DNA from: Caprella mutica
Lineage: Eukaryota > Arthropoda > Malacostraca > Amphipoda > Caprellidae
Reading direction: 5' to 3'
Length of the DNA stretch: 64,000 nt
Assembly: GCA_947561585.1 (NCBI GenBank)
Contig: CANNZV010001459.1
Coordinates: forward strand, 89,328-153,327
The translations under genes and the position numbers were made by a program. A model generated the notes under the pieces. That model was not told where the DNA came from, searched no databases, and saw nothing but the letters and a program-made list of their open reading frames with translations. Position 1 is the first letter of the stretch; each line of letters starts with the position of its first letter. Shown piece after piece: positions 45,560-57,411 of the stretch.

Positions 45560-45815
45560 GCCGCAATTTACTTGTGTGACACTCATTTGGTCTGAAGCAA
45601 TTTAAATTGAGTTTTCTATGCATCTCTATATAGTAAATTAGTTGTATTTCACGAAAGAGGAGTTTCTACCAGCAAAAAAAAAAAAAGTAATGTATGATGA
45701 TCCATCCCGTTTTTAGGGTCCTTAGAATAATATTTTTTTTAAAGCCTAGTTTTCTATTTATCTCTCCTAGCCACTAGTTGTAGTTCACTATAAAGGAGTT
45801 CTACTGCAAATGAAA
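45560..45815. mobile_element. Right part of a pogo/Tigger-like MITE
   Basis: CTATATAGTAAATTAGTTGT at 45630 also occurs at 63107. The right end, opposite strand GCAGTAGAACTCCTTTATAG, matches the CAGTAGAACTCCACTATAG start at 62972. It is the far side of the MITE interrupted by the giant element. Confidence 0.5.
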
Positions 45816-46057
45816 AAGGTGAAACAACAAAGACTGTTTAGCGTTTATGTTATTTCACAATATACTAAGGTATCAGATTTATTCAACTGCTGAAATGCTA
45901 AAACAAATTTAAATGCGTTGCCCTGATTACGTCACGCTCACAACTATGTTTACCTTTAACCTCTCTGTAATAAGTTTACAAACGAAGTACTGCTGTTATG
46001 TATACATAGTATTGATAATAGTGATTTGTTACAACTAATATAAACAGAATTTTTGGA

Positions 46058-46411
46058 TTAACCCTTTCGAATGGGTTCGGTTATATATGTCCCAACATTT
46101 TACTCCGATATAGAAATGGCGAAAATTTTGAGTTCAATGTGTCTATTTATTACCCTGATTGATGAAAGATTGGTCATACTGATGCATTTATATGAACCAT
46201 TTCGTTGTTTCGTTTTACTTGTGGGTTGTATACTCATTTTCAGGGACGCAGGTTACTGAGGGTACACATATGTCCCACATCAAGTATTCACAAAATTGAA
46301 TAAACACATTTGCCGACAATCTAAGTTCATCCATTAGTACTCAAATCTTCCAAATAATCTATTAAAATGCTTCTCAACTCGGCAGAAAAATTTCTGCGTC
46401 GGAAGGGTTAT
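46058..46411. mobile_element. piggyBac-type MITE
   Basis: Left TTAA then CCCTTTCGA; right, on the opposite strand, CCCTTCCGACG followed by TTAT-TTAA. CCCT-starting ends next to a TTAA site are typical of piggyBac-derived MITEs. The right TTAA has one change. ATATGTCCCAACA/ACATATGTCCCACA are internal repeats. The 62-codon frame inside is not a transposase. Confidence 0.5.
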
Positions 46412-46618
46412 TAAACAGCTCGAATAACTTCATGCATTTATTACTTATTTTTTATAATGACAATAAATAAACGTATTTTTATAATTTACGCTTACGCTTT
46501 TCAATTATTGTCTTCAATATGACTGAAGGCAAACTGTTTCGTCAATTTATTATTTTATTAATTAAAGAAACAAAATATGCCCCACTAGTGATCAACGGTA
46601 CTTGTCTAGTAGGATATA

Positions 46619-47525
46619 AAGATCTTTCCCATTTGAACACCCCCACCAGATTTAATTTAAATTATTTTTTTATATGCATTTTTAGTAGAAACCAATAGTT
46701 TTTGAGATATGAGGGTTTAAAGTTATTTATTTTCTATGCATTACTGAAGGATTTAGAATTTTGAAAAAACTCGTGTTTTCATTGAAGTTACATAAACAAT
46801 ATAGATTTTTATTTTATTTTAAACCATTCTTTAAATTTTTTTAAAACAATATAGATTTTTACATGAAACAGTAATGTAGTTTGTTGTATCCGCTAGTTTG
46901 TTGTACTACACACTCCATGATTGATTAATGACTTGGCAGGGGGGCTCAGGGGTCGGCACGCCCCCCTAAATACATATGAAGAGTTTGGTTCCAAAACGCT
47001 ATAAATCCATTTTGATCAATTTGAGTTAAAATGTGTTTTCTTTACCAAGAAAGTACAAAGATGAAAACCACTATTTTCTGTTTCAATCATTCACATAGCA
47101 TATTGAGGTTATAATAACATAAACAATTCAAATCCACAATACCGACGAAATACAATATTGATTTAGGTGGAAACTCATTTTTTTCAAAAGTGGCGTTTAT
47201 CGTGTTTTGGAACCAAACTCTTCATATATCGAATATATTCCCAGTTTCCGTGATTTTTTCATTTTATTACTTCAATGATGATATATGTGCCGCCCCCCAT
47301 ACCCCTCTGCTAGGTCATTAAACAATCATTAAGTGTGCAGAACAACAAACTAGCGGATGCAACAATCTGCATTACGGTTATCTTTGACCAAGAAGCGTGA
47401 AAACACGAGTTTTTTCATAATTTCTACAAAATACGGTATCGATTTTCACATTTTATGTACAGAAATACATATATAAAAATTAATTTGAATTAAATTTGGT
47501 GGGGGTCGTCAAATGGGAAAGACCC
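46619..47525. mobile_element. Long palindromic element, arms about 330 bp
   Basis: The left arm starts GATCTTTCCCATTTGA and the right arm, opposite strand, GGGTCTTTCCCATTTGA. Further matches include CCCCCACCA, AAAAAACTCGTGTTTTC, CGCTAGTTTGTTGT and GACTTGGCAG/GACCTAGCAG. The loop is occupied by the 246-bp MITE. Confidence 0.75.
46978..47223. mobile_element. 246-bp MITE, copy 1
   Basis: Inverted ends GAAGAGTTTGGTTCCAAAAC; flanked by ATAT on both sides. Identical to 57412-57657 over all 246 bases by eye. Confidence 0.85.
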
Positions 47526-48066
47526 GCAAGTTCAGCCAACAATCGTAAAGGTAGATGAACTATGTTCAGGCTGCACCACTCAATTAACGGTAACTGGGAA
47601 AAAATATTTTATAATTGAATATTTTAAATATAGTAATGAGTAATGATTTTAAAGTTTGTACTCTGTACTTTAGGGTTTCAATACCGAAATGATTTAGTTA
47701 AATAGTTATAGGGAAATAATTATATCGTTCGGGTTTAAATACCGAAATAGTAATAGTTAAATAGTAATAGGTAAATAGTAATTGTTCCGTCCAAATGGCC
47801 GTATATAAATTATATGCTCCTCAGCAGGTGATAGCCTTATTCTGTAAGCTGATCGGCGTGAAAATCTTGTTTCACTCAAAACCCTGTTAATGTTTCAGTA
47901 TTTACTAGCAGTGTATATATTGTGGCAGTTAGTTGATGTGTTTGACCCTTTTAAAAACAATAAAATTGTGAAAAGTTTTAGTATACTTTGTGTGAATTAT
48001 TTTGTGTAACATTGATTTCTATTCGTTGATTCTTCCCTATATTTGAGCATCTCATTTAAAGATTTA
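47526..48066. other. Unassigned region
   Basis: Degenerate repeats of ACCGAAATAGTAATAGTTAA (47690-47780) and a TATAAATTATATGC at 47803. No gene. Confidence 0.35.
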
Positions 48067-48242
48067 ACTCCTTTGCACTTAAAGTTTAAGCTCCTTTGCA
48101 CTTAATGTTTTAGCTCCTTTGCACTTAATGTTTTAGCTCCTTTGCACTTAATGTTTTAGCTCCTTTGCACTTAATGTTTTAGCTCCTTTGCACTTAATGT
48201 TTTAGCTCCTTTGCACTTAATGTTTTAGCTCCTTCGCATCTT
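48067..48242. repeat. 23-bp tandem repeat, about 7.5 copies
   Basis: Core TAGCTCCTTTGCACTTAATG; the first and last copies are variant. Confidence 0.93.
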
Positions 48243-48540
48243 AAGATTTATTGGCGTTTGATTAAATTTATTTTGGTTATGCTTGGGTGCTGAACTAACC
48301 TGGTTGTGGGAGTTATCCATGATCAAATCTAGTGCGCTCCTTGAAAGGTAGCGCCTTGACTATTTGTTTGGGATAATGTGGAGTTGACTTAATTTTCATG
48401 TTGAATTACAGGTGGATTAACATTTGCTTACCTTTGTGAATTGTTAAATTAGCATTTCTATACCTTTTGTGTACTGATAAACTTGTAGTTTCGTACTTGT
48501 AGATTGATGAATATCTGTTCATATATGCTGTGACTGATGC

Positions 48541-49195
48541 GTGATCTTATTTTGTCCGGATAAATATACATTGTGCCCCCTCGGGGACTGCATGGGCAGG
48601 GTTACTGTGTCTGTGCACCAATGCAGTGAGAGCGGCCTCTTCGTGGAGTGGGGGAGGCAACTGTTTTCACAACAGGCAAATTGCTCTCCTTTCGCCACAA
48701 TGAGCGAAAGTTCCCCAATCAACCTGTATCCTGGCTAAGACTGAACTCCATTGATCTGAACTGAACAACTCTCATGATACTAACGAACTCTGCCAAATAA
48801 GTGGGAAATTGAGGGCAGGAGTCTATGTACTCCTCCCTTAGGAAATAGCTTATGCTAAAGGTCCTGTGCTTCGCTCTAATGAACGAAAGTTCCCCAACTT
48901 TTGGAATGATATCCTGGGCACGACTGAACTCCATTGATAGCAACTAAACAGCTCTATTGATACCAACGACGTCGGGCCAAGCCAGTGGGGAAGATCGGAG
49001 GCAGGAGTCTCCGTGCTCCCCCCTCAGGGTGGTAGGTCCCACTCTGAGGGGAAACTGTCGATCCAACTGCTGGTGCGGCAAACCAATCTTCTATACTCCC
49101 TGGGGTGGGTCTCAATATAAGAGACCCACATGCCCTGCCCTGGTTCCCGTCGGTGGTGGCGGGGGAGATAGGAGGATTGTCAAATTTCTTTGTAT
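48541..49195 (+). promoter_or_regulatory. 5' untranslated region of an I-clade element, with tandem units
   Basis: A block of about 145 bp starting GAACGAAAGTTCCCCAA occurs at about 48703-48840 and again at 48881-49025. Shared words include GACTGAACTCCATTGAT and GGCAGGAGTCT. Tandem 5' monomers serve as promoters in several non-LTR families, and a promoter role is inferred here. Confidence 0.45.
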
Positions 49196-50358
49196 ATGGC
49201 TCTTTACTTACTTACTGCTTACGGACTGGAATCTCCCCTTGGACAACACGATGATATAACTCTGGAACCCTATGAGCTCCCTGATAATTCTAAGGGACGC
49301 TCAAATCAAACTCTAAACTAAAAAGACAAACAGAAATTTGAAACTGAATTTGGATCGGAAAACTATGCTAAATACTTCACGATCACCGCAACGTCGGGTG
49401 AAAATTTAGCAGAAATTGATGTCATCAAAGGAAATGAAGACCTGGAAAGATGTTTAGCAGGAACCCCTAATAAAATACCAGAGCTGAGATCTGGACAACT
49501 TCTGATTGAGGTCAGAAATGAACAACAGAGCAAAGATATTAATAAAATTAATAAACTTGCAAATTGCAATGTTACTGTAACACCACATGATCGCTTAAAC
49601 CAATCAAAGGGAACTATCTATTATGAAAATAAACCAAATTACAGTGATGAAGCCCTACTGAAATTCCTAAAGAAATTTAAAGTTAACTACCTTAACAGGA
49701 TCAATAATAAAATTGATGGAAAGACCATCCCCACTCCAATATACATCTTAACATTTCAACAAACCCAAATACCTGAGCACATCTCTATTGGGTGGACTAG
49801 ATGTCGAGTGAGAGAGTACATCCCCCGTCCCAGGAGATGCTTCAAATGCCAGAGATTTGGCCATGGAGCAAAGACATGCAGAGCTAATGATGATGTTCAA
49901 TGTGGCAAGATTAAAAATGAAGATCATCAAACTCCATGTCAGTCTACTCCTTCTTGCATCAACTGCTTCGAACAACATCAAGCATCATCACAAAAATGTA
50001 TATACTACATCAAGGAAGCAGAAGTCTTAACAATTCAAGTGAAACAAAAAGTAAGATATGCTGAAGCAAAACGAATTGTTGACGATATATTTATTAGAAA
50101 TAATGCAACATATGCAAGCATAACTGATAGAAAAAGAATTAATGTTGATAAAAATAATAACCTACCGACGAGAGATAATAATTCTGTAAAAACCAAAACA
50201 AAAGAGATACAAATGAAAAACCAAAAGCAAGCGATACTAATTTTGTAAAACCAAAAGCAAAAGATAACAACACTGAAAAACCAAAAGTAAAAGATAGCAT
50301 TACTGAAAAACCAAAAGCAATCGATAACAATACTGAAAAGCCAAAAACAACATTGTAA
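49196..50358 (+). pseudogene. I-clade ORF1 (gag-like, zinc knuckles)
   Basis: Frame from ATG 49196 (MALYLLTAYGL) broken by TAA at 49319, then open from 49322 to 50248. Residues before the knuckles form the usual ORF1 RNA-recognition-type region (VIKGNEDLERCL ... VTVTPHDRLNQSKG). The knuckles are CFKCQRFGHGAKTC (CX2CX4HX4C), a second one that lost its first cysteine (QCGKIKNEDHQTPC) and CINCFEQHQASSQKC. A one-base shift near 50205 hides a lysine-rich tail with three 30-bp units (EKPKAKDNNT-like) ending at about 50358. It would bind element RNA. Confidence 0.75.
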
Positions 50359-50856
50359 AACCAAGAAAAAGAGTTCTAAGTGACCCATCCCAGCTAGCAA
50401 TCGAACATTATAATAACGTTATTATAATGTTTGAATGTTATATTTATGTTGAATGTTATTTTTGGATTATTATATTAATATTATTTTAACATTAGCTTAT
50501 AATATTAGAAGTTCATGTTATAATCTAACCTTATAAAAATATAAATATAACATTAGTACTAAATATTCGAAAGCTTTATTATATTAAGATTATGCATATA
50601 TATTATAATAAGGTTACTCGATAACATTAAAATAATACTTATATTTTAATGTTATAATAAGATTATAAGTTAGTATTATAATAAGGTTATACGTAAATAA
50701 TATAACAATATTCAACATACTATTTGAATAATGTTTAAAATAAATACTAAAATATAACTTTACATACGTATTATGATAGAAAATCATACCTACAAAACGT
50801 TTCCACTATATACCTAATTCCATTTTGATTTAGTGAAGATTTCCATGTATCTTACA

Positions 50857-51016
50857 AGGGTAAACACCCAATTACCGAACATAACACAGTTATCGATCAT
50901 ATGGCCAATCAAATGTTTATTATAAGCAGAGTTCATTAATTTAAGCCTGTCGGATCCTGGGGTTCACGCCCACTGTTCGTAAACTGTGTTTGTCCGAGAA
51001 TTGGGTGTTTACCCAA
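50857..51016. mobile_element. MITE related to the 8943 family
   Basis: Ends GGGTAAACACCCAATTACCG (left) and, on the opposite strand, GGGTAAACACCCAATTCTCG (right), each followed by an ACACAGTT word. About 160 bp, no coding. Confidence 0.65.
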
Positions 51017-51620
51017 TATACCTACTTATTCAAAATGAGTTCTCAATTTAAATACGTTTTACTGTTACGTTAATTAAGTACCCAATTATTTTAATTTGAA
51101 ATCTTTTACTTATCATGGGTTCTATTCTTCTCTCGTTATACATATAGAACACTTTCAATTAAAAGTATATATATAATTTCGATTACCTATTAAATATTGT
51201 TTGTAACAGTTTTTCACTTCAAATTTATAACAGTTACCAATTCATTGAATTAACTAACTGGCAACTCACGTATGTGTTATGCTACGTACATACATGGTAA
51301 CTGAAACACAAAATTCACGCGCTCATTGTAACACCAGCGCCATCTACGGATAAAGTTTTAAGTGGATTTCAACATTTACATTGTAATTGATTGATCTATA
51401 TTATCCCAATATGTTACTTTCTATGAGGTTTTAGACCATAGAGTAAATTGTATTATTTTAATTACTTGGTCTTCTAAATATTATTATTTCATTACTCATG
51501 TTTATGCATGTGGTACGTTCTTGGCGGTTTTCAGTGCGTCCTTCGTCTTTGTGCTGTGAGCCTGCATGTGCTTGAATAAGTTGCGAGTGAAGTGAATTAG
51601 CTAGGTGTTTTTTAGTAAAA

Positions 51621-51950
51621 ATGTCTAGAAATTATCATGACATCCGTAAGAAACAAAGATTATATCTTCAGTCGACTCCCTCCTCCAAGTTGTGCGCACC
51701 AGTCGGACAGAAGCCCCGCCACCTCCACAGGGTTAAGCCAGAGAGGTGTACCGTACGACGTCCATACACAGTGGAGGATATGCTAAATCGAATGCTCGTG
51801 ACAGTTGTGTATAAAGAATTCGACTGTCGCCTGCATTCTTTTGTTTATCCTTCCTGTAATCTTCTAGAATTCCCTCGCCAATTGCAAAATAACCTTCCAG
51901 CAATATCCCCGCGATGTTCCCTCATGAGGTTAATTGGAAGGAATTATTGA
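51621..51950 (+). CDS. 109-codon open frame, function unknown
   Basis: Starts MSRNYHDIRKKQRLY after a locally GC-richer leader (51530-51600) and ends at 51950. The protein is basic with no family I recognise. It could be the first exon of a gene carried by the insertion, or chance. An ATG in AAAATGT context is compatible with insect initiation. No splice donor was identified with confidence. Confidence 0.25.
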   Translation: MSRNYHDIRKKQRLYLQSTPSSKLCAPVGQKPRHLHRVKPERCTVRRPYTVEDMLNRMLVTVVYKEFDCRLHSFVYPSCNLLEFPRQLQNNLPAISPRCSLMRLIGRNY

Positions 51951-52251
51951 ACATAAATGTTGGTATGTATTATTAAATATACATGTTAGTATTTATTAAT
52001 GAACATACATGTTGGTATGTATTATTGAACATACATGTTAGCATTTATTATTGAACATACATGTTGGTATGTATTAATGTATTATTGAACATACATGTTG
52101 ATATTTATTATTGAACATACATGTTAGTATGTATTATTGGAAATACATAATGGTAATTATTATTGAAATACATGTTGGTATGTATTATTGAACATACATG
52201 TTAGTATTTATTGATGAACATACATGTTGGTATGTATAATTGAACATACAT
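51945..52251. repeat. 26-bp array, about 11 degenerate copies
   Basis: Unit ATACATGTTGGTATGTATTA plus TTGAAC, with GGTATG/AGTATT alternation. Confidence 0.88.
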
Positions 52252-52253
52252 AT

Positions 52254-52856
52254 CCCAGGTAGCAATGAATATTATTTAAATGTTAGAATAATATTATCCT
52301 GTAACCAAAAGTAATGTTATTTTCAATGTTAAAATAACATTATAAAAATGTTATATTTTCAATGTTAACATAATATTACAACCGAACCTTGAAATAACAT
52401 TGGGAAATAATATTGAATGTTATGTTGTAATATTAAAATAACATTTAAAAAATGTTAAATTATGTTTTTTTATTAATAAAAAATGTTATATTAACATTTT
52501 TTTGATATTACAATAACATTATTTAACATTTTTTAAATGTTATTTTAATATTACAACATAACATTCAATATTATATCCCAATGTTATTATAAGGTTTGTT
52601 CGTAATAAACAAATGTTAGATAACATTCGTTTAATATCAAAATAACATTATTAAACATTTTTTAAATGTTTTATTAATATTACAACATAACATTCAATAT
52701 TATTTCCCAATGTTATTTCAAGGTTCGGTTGTAATATTATGTTAACATTGAAAATATAACATTTTTATAATGTTATTTTAACATTGAAAATAACATTACT
52801 TTTGGTTACAGGATAATATTATTCTAACATTTAAATAACATTCATTGCTACCTGGG
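52254..52856. mobile_element. 603-bp palindromic MITE with CCCAGGTAGCAATG ends
   Basis: Ends CCCAGGTAGCAATGAAT / ATTCATTGCTACCTGGG. The arms (over 200 bp) match nearly perfectly through GTAACCAAAAGTAATGTTAT and ACAACCGAACCTTGAAATAA. Bordered by AT on both sides. No ORF. Confidence 0.85.
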
Positions 52857-52994
52857 ATCCCACCCACCATCTAGAAAAACTGCACCTATTCAAATAATAA
52901 CTCCAACTAAAATAAAACACAATATTGAAAAAAGGAAAACATCAGTAATCATCAATAAATGTTCCCATGTGATCCATAGTACAATAGAACTACC

Positions 52995-53722
52995 AGGGCT
53001 ATAATGCTAAATATGAAGATTTAAGAGCACTCCTATTCAATACCAACCCCGATATTTCATTATTGCAGGAGACTATGCTCGGTACACGCATACCGAGGCC
53101 ACCACCTGGATATTGTATCTATACCGATAACTCTGCCCGTGCTGTACCGGGCAGAGGTCTTGCTATATTGGTCAATAATGGAATACCTCATACCCCCATC
53201 AATATTCAATCAACAATCCAAGCAATGGCAATTAGAATAAAACTTTCTCGCCTCTACACTATTTGCAATATCTACCTATCTCCATCAGAAAATCAACTAT
53301 CAAGATTAATCAACCAATTACCTGAACCCGTACTCATATGTGGAGACTTCAATGCAAGGCATCCACTATGGGACCGAGAAGCCCACACTCAAGACAGAAG
53401 ATCTACAATTATTGAAAACATCCTCATTAAATCATCAATGACTGTACTGAACACAGGTGATGCAACGCACTACCATATACAAACCAACAACTACTCAGCA
53501 ATAGACTTGACTCTCAACTCTCCCTTCAACCCAGGGGAGCTAATATGGAAGGTGCTGGGTGACACTTATGGAAGTGATCACTACCCTATTGTCATATCCG
53601 AACCTGATCATGGGTACCAAGACATAGAAGCATGTTATAAAACAGATAAAGCAGACTGGAATAAATTCAACGATAAAACAGAAGTACACAATATATCTGA
53701 ATTTCTAAATCCCCATCAATAG
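52995..53722 (+). pseudogene. I-clade ORF2: AP endonuclease domain
   Basis: The frame is open from about 52995 (GYNAKYEDLRALL) and includes DISLLQETML (catalytic Glu), ICGDFNARHPLWD, AIDLTLNSP and GSDHYPIVI, the APE landmarks of Jockey/I-group elements. The start codon is unclear because the upstream part is cut by the insertion cluster. A frameshift near 53705 ends the frame. Confidence 0.8.
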
Positions 53723-53734
53723 AAGAAACCATAG

Positions 53735-55128
53735 ATGCATATAATAATCATATCATATCTGCTGCAAATAACTCTATCCCTAAGACCTCAACCAATCATC
53801 GCCCTAAAAAGGTACCGGAGGACCGATGAATGCAGTAATGCAAATATCAACAGAAAAAGAGCCCTCAGAAAATACCAACGCACACAACTACTCGCAGATC
53901 GCATATCATACAATAGAGCCAGAGCAATAGCAAAGAGAGTCAAACATCAAGCAAGAATAGCATCATGGAATCAATACATTAGTACTCTGAATACTAACAC
54001 ACCTATGTCTAAAATATGGAAAAGGATTTCTAAAATACGTGGCAACTACCAAAATTTCAGAATACCATATATCATTAATAATAACAATCATATCACAGAA
54101 AAACCTGATATAGCAGAAATAATGGCACGCCATTATGAAGAAGTAAGTAGCAACCAAAATTATAGCAATAGTTTCAGGAGAATCCAAAGAAGAGAAGAAT
54201 CAAAACCACTGAAATATCATACCAACAAGGAATTCTCTTGTAATAAACTTTTTACAATAAATGAACTGCAACGAGCGTGTTAGTCATGTCCAAATAGGGC
54301 ACCGGGATCAGACAAAATCACATATGATATGATTAAGCACTCCCATAGATCATGCCAGGAACTCTACCTCCAAATAGCCAACAAAATATGGAAAACAGAA
54401 TGCTACCCCTCATATTGGAAATCCAGTATAATATTATCCTTTCCAAAACCAAACAAGCCGCCCACTAAAGAGGAAAACTACCGTCCTATCTCCCTCACAA
54501 GTTGTGTGGGGAAGATTATGGAGAAAATGGTCAATGCCAGACTGAGTTATTATTTAGAAAGCAAAAATCTTTTACCACCCAATCAATTTGGCTTTCGTAA
54601 GATGCAAGGTACCCAGGATGCATTGTTTAAGGTATCCTCTGATATAACCTCTGCACTGGATAACCAACAGACTGTCTTGTGTGTCTCGTTCGATCTAAGG
54701 AAGCTTACGATGCCACGTGGAGATATGGAATACTTAGGAAGCTGTTGGAACTTGGTATATACAATGAAATGTATTCCTTCATCAAAAACTTCATGTCTGA
54801 TCGAATATTTAATACGAAAATTGGATCCACCCTATCATGTGACCATCCTCAGGAGCAAGGTGTCCCTTAGGGAAGTGTGCTCAGTTGCACCCTGTTCTCT
54901 GTAGCTATAAATGATATCCTTAAATGCATACCACCTGGTGTAACTGGGTGCTTGTATGTTGATGACCTGTTGATTTATTGCTCTGGAAGATATCTATCTA
55001 GTTTAGAAAGGCTAATGCAGACTGCAATCAACAAAGTAAATCAATGGGCTATGACAAATGGATTTACCTTCTCCAGTTCAAAGACTACCAGTATACACTT
55101 TCACCGTAAAAGAGGTCGCCAAAACTAG
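53735..55128 (+). pseudogene. I-clade ORF2: linker and reverse transcriptase
   Basis: The linker (RKYQRTQLLADRI, WKRISKIRG) runs to an in-frame TAG at about 54282. RT then has APGSDKITYDM, FPKPNKPP, YRPISLTSCVGKIMEKM and NQFGFRKMQGTQDAL. Near 54705 the frame shifts within the first catalytic block (VSFDLRK / EAYDATW), a TAG at 54868 interrupts GVP|GSV, and the YVDDLLIYCSG catalytic box follows. After 55128 an internal deletion removes the segment between the finger-like HFHRKRG and KLDYG. Inactive. Confidence 0.85.
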
Positions 55129-56459
55129 ACTATGGATGTATTATATACGGATCGGCCAAGGAGAATATTCTGAATATACTAGATCCGGTCCACAAAACAG
55201 CCATTCGTCTGTGTACTGGAGGATTTAGGTCTTCCCCTGTATACAGCCTCTACGCAGATAGTGGTGAACTTCCCTTGAGCAATCGACGAAACCAACTCAT
55301 GCTACAATACTATGTAAGATTACAACAACTGCCTACATCACCAGCGCATTGCCATATACTATTTGATCAAGATGTTCAACCTGATGAAAATACAGAAGAC
55401 AGATGTATCCAAAATAGAATCCAAAACTGCCTCCATAAAATGAACACAACAACATTCATGGATGTAATACCTTACAAGTTTTTCCATACGCCTGTATGGT
55501 TACTGGATGGGGGAAGTATATGTAAGGAGGCTAGATATCCATCAAAAAGGGAGATCAGTGAGCAATATTTGAAGGGAATATTTTTGGAACATGCTCATGA
55601 CCATCATCAGAATCAGTTTCCAATATATACTGATGGATCCAAGAGTAATAACAATGTTGGATGCGCTGCAGTTAGTCACAGAGGAAGCAAGAAGATGAAA
55701 CTTCACATGGAAACCTCAATATTCACCGCGGAGATAACTGGCATTCTATGCGCGATCCAAATGATTTTGAATTTGGAGGAAGACAACTTTGTTATATATT
55801 GTGATTCAAAGAGTGTACTCAAGGCGATAGAAGAATTCAATAAGACGCATCCAATGTTGAACAAAATCATTGTTTGGCTCATACGTTTGAAAGAAAGAAA
55901 CAAAAACATCACATTGCGTTGGTGTCCCAGCCATGTTAATATTGAAGGTAATGAGATGGCTGATAGAGAAGCTATAGAAGCAGCATCAGTTGACACGGAA
56001 CCAGTGAATGATCTCCTACCATATAGGGACTGGAACCCTTTTATTAAATCCAACATCAGGAGAATGTGGAATGATGAGTGGAACGATATCGAGAACAACA
56101 AACTGAGAGAAATAAAGAACAGCACGATAGAGTGGCCATCGAGTGGTATGCTAAATCCAAAACAATCAAAGGTACTAACAAGATTACGCATAGGTCACAC
56201 ATTATTCAGCCACCAACACCTAATGGAGAGAGGCCACAGAAGGTACTGTGAGGACTGCATTGTGCCTCTTACGGCGAAGCATGCCTTAGCAGAATGCCCA
56301 TCACATGACCAGCAACGAGAACGACACTTCCCAGGTAGTGCGAGCATGAACTATGAGGATCGTATGGTAGAGATACTGGCGGAGAGTGAAGGACAGCAAT
56401 ATGACGGTGGAAGAGTAATGAATTACCTCAGAAGCATAAACCTATACAGTGATGTGTGA
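55129..56459 (+). pseudogene. I-clade ORF2: C-terminal region with RNase H
   Basis: The frame from 55275 is intact for 394 codons. It begins in the post-RT region (AIRLCTGGFRSSPVYSLYA lies just before the ATG). It contains RNase H with IYTDGSKSNNNVG, FTAEITGI, IYCDSKSV and WCPSHVNIEGNEMAD, the D-E-D-H set. It ends with TRLRIGHT and a Cys/His cluster (YCEDC ... TAKHALAEC) common to I-group elements. The RNase H places it in the I group rather than Jockey. Confidence 0.85.
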
Positions 56460-56720
56460 CCAGACTAGATGAATGATATCAGAAGACGATGCAACTGAGA
56501 ATACGGCGCGAAATAGCTCGTACTGAAGCGCTAGCAAACGTATCGTACACTCTATCTACATATCTATACATTGTGGTGTTTAGTGGAGGATACATGAAGT
56601 ATAATGTTTTTGTGGTGAATTTTTTGTATCTTTGCTAATTGTATTTTAGAGTTATATTTTATTCAATGTACTTATACAATAGGTTTTATTTAAATAAATT
56701 TCAGAATCGTCTGTACCACC
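56460..56720 (+). other. 3' untranslated region of the I-clade element
   Basis: Sequence after the ORF2 stop, ending near an AATAAA at 56693. No simple-repeat tail was recognised, so the exact 3' end is uncertain. Confidence 0.45.
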
Positions 56721-57411
56721 ATCACACGCATATCACTTCCCTGGACTCCCTTAAACATAACTTAAAAGATCGCACAGTAATAGCGGATAATTTTTGGCAA
56801 GTAATTTCGTAGTTTTAAAGGTTATAATGGGAAAGAAATAGTTGTATACATTGATAGCTCAATAGCACTGAATTTGACCTGTTATTAGGTTTAGTACTTA
56901 CGCACGTTACATTCAGCGGGAACTGACGTAGTTGCCCAGCGTCGCCCCATTTCGTCACTCGCTCTGTGGTACAGCTGTCTACTCCATGTGGCTGGTTCGG
57001 TGAACTATCCTAACAGAGTTTAGCATCATCACAAAGCAGAAAGAGTAGGGTCAGCGGTAATTTAAAGTAGTTAGTAAATTCTATTATTTAGTGCTTTAAT
57101 ATATTGAAAACGGATTTAGCGTAATTGTTTTTTTGGTCTTCTAATAGTTGCTAGTTGATGCTGGTTAATACGGTTTATTGCTGACGGTCCTATGTATGTA
57201 CCTTCAGGAATATTTTAGTTTTATTTGTGGGTAATGGATCTCTGCCCTGTTGTATCTCTGTCTTCCGTGACCTAGTAGCTGTGGGTGGGTCTTGAAAACA
57301 TATTATACAGGGGAGAGCAATGTCGAGTACTATCGCCTAAACTGGTCAATGTGTTTTTATTAATTAAATAAAAGTACTGCCAGAAATCTCCCTAAAAATT
57401 AGGTTAGAAAT
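56721..57411. other. Unassigned region
   Basis: A locally GC-richer part (56900-57010) looks unlike its surroundings but shows no coding or repeat pattern. Confidence 0.35.

Larger units (their letters stand above)
50389..52856. mobile_element. Insertion cluster of CCCAGSTAGCAAT elements inside the I-clade element
   Basis: The left end CCCAGCTAGCAATCG at 50389 and the right end (opposite strand CCCAGGTAGCAATG) at 52856 enclose 2.47 kb that separates ORF1 from ORF2. AATGTTAT-type words fill both sides. The interior holds a nested MITE (50857-51016), a 109-codon frame and a 26-bp array. Flanking bases do not give a clear target duplication. Confidence 0.5.

Noticed and set aside
46071..46259. 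62-codon hydrophobic ORF in the piggyBac-type MITE
   Set aside because: Too short, begins in the terminal repeat, no family pattern.
50035..50400. Minus-strand 121-codon hydrophobic frame
   Set aside because: Antisense of the Lys-rich repeat tail of I-clade ORF1.
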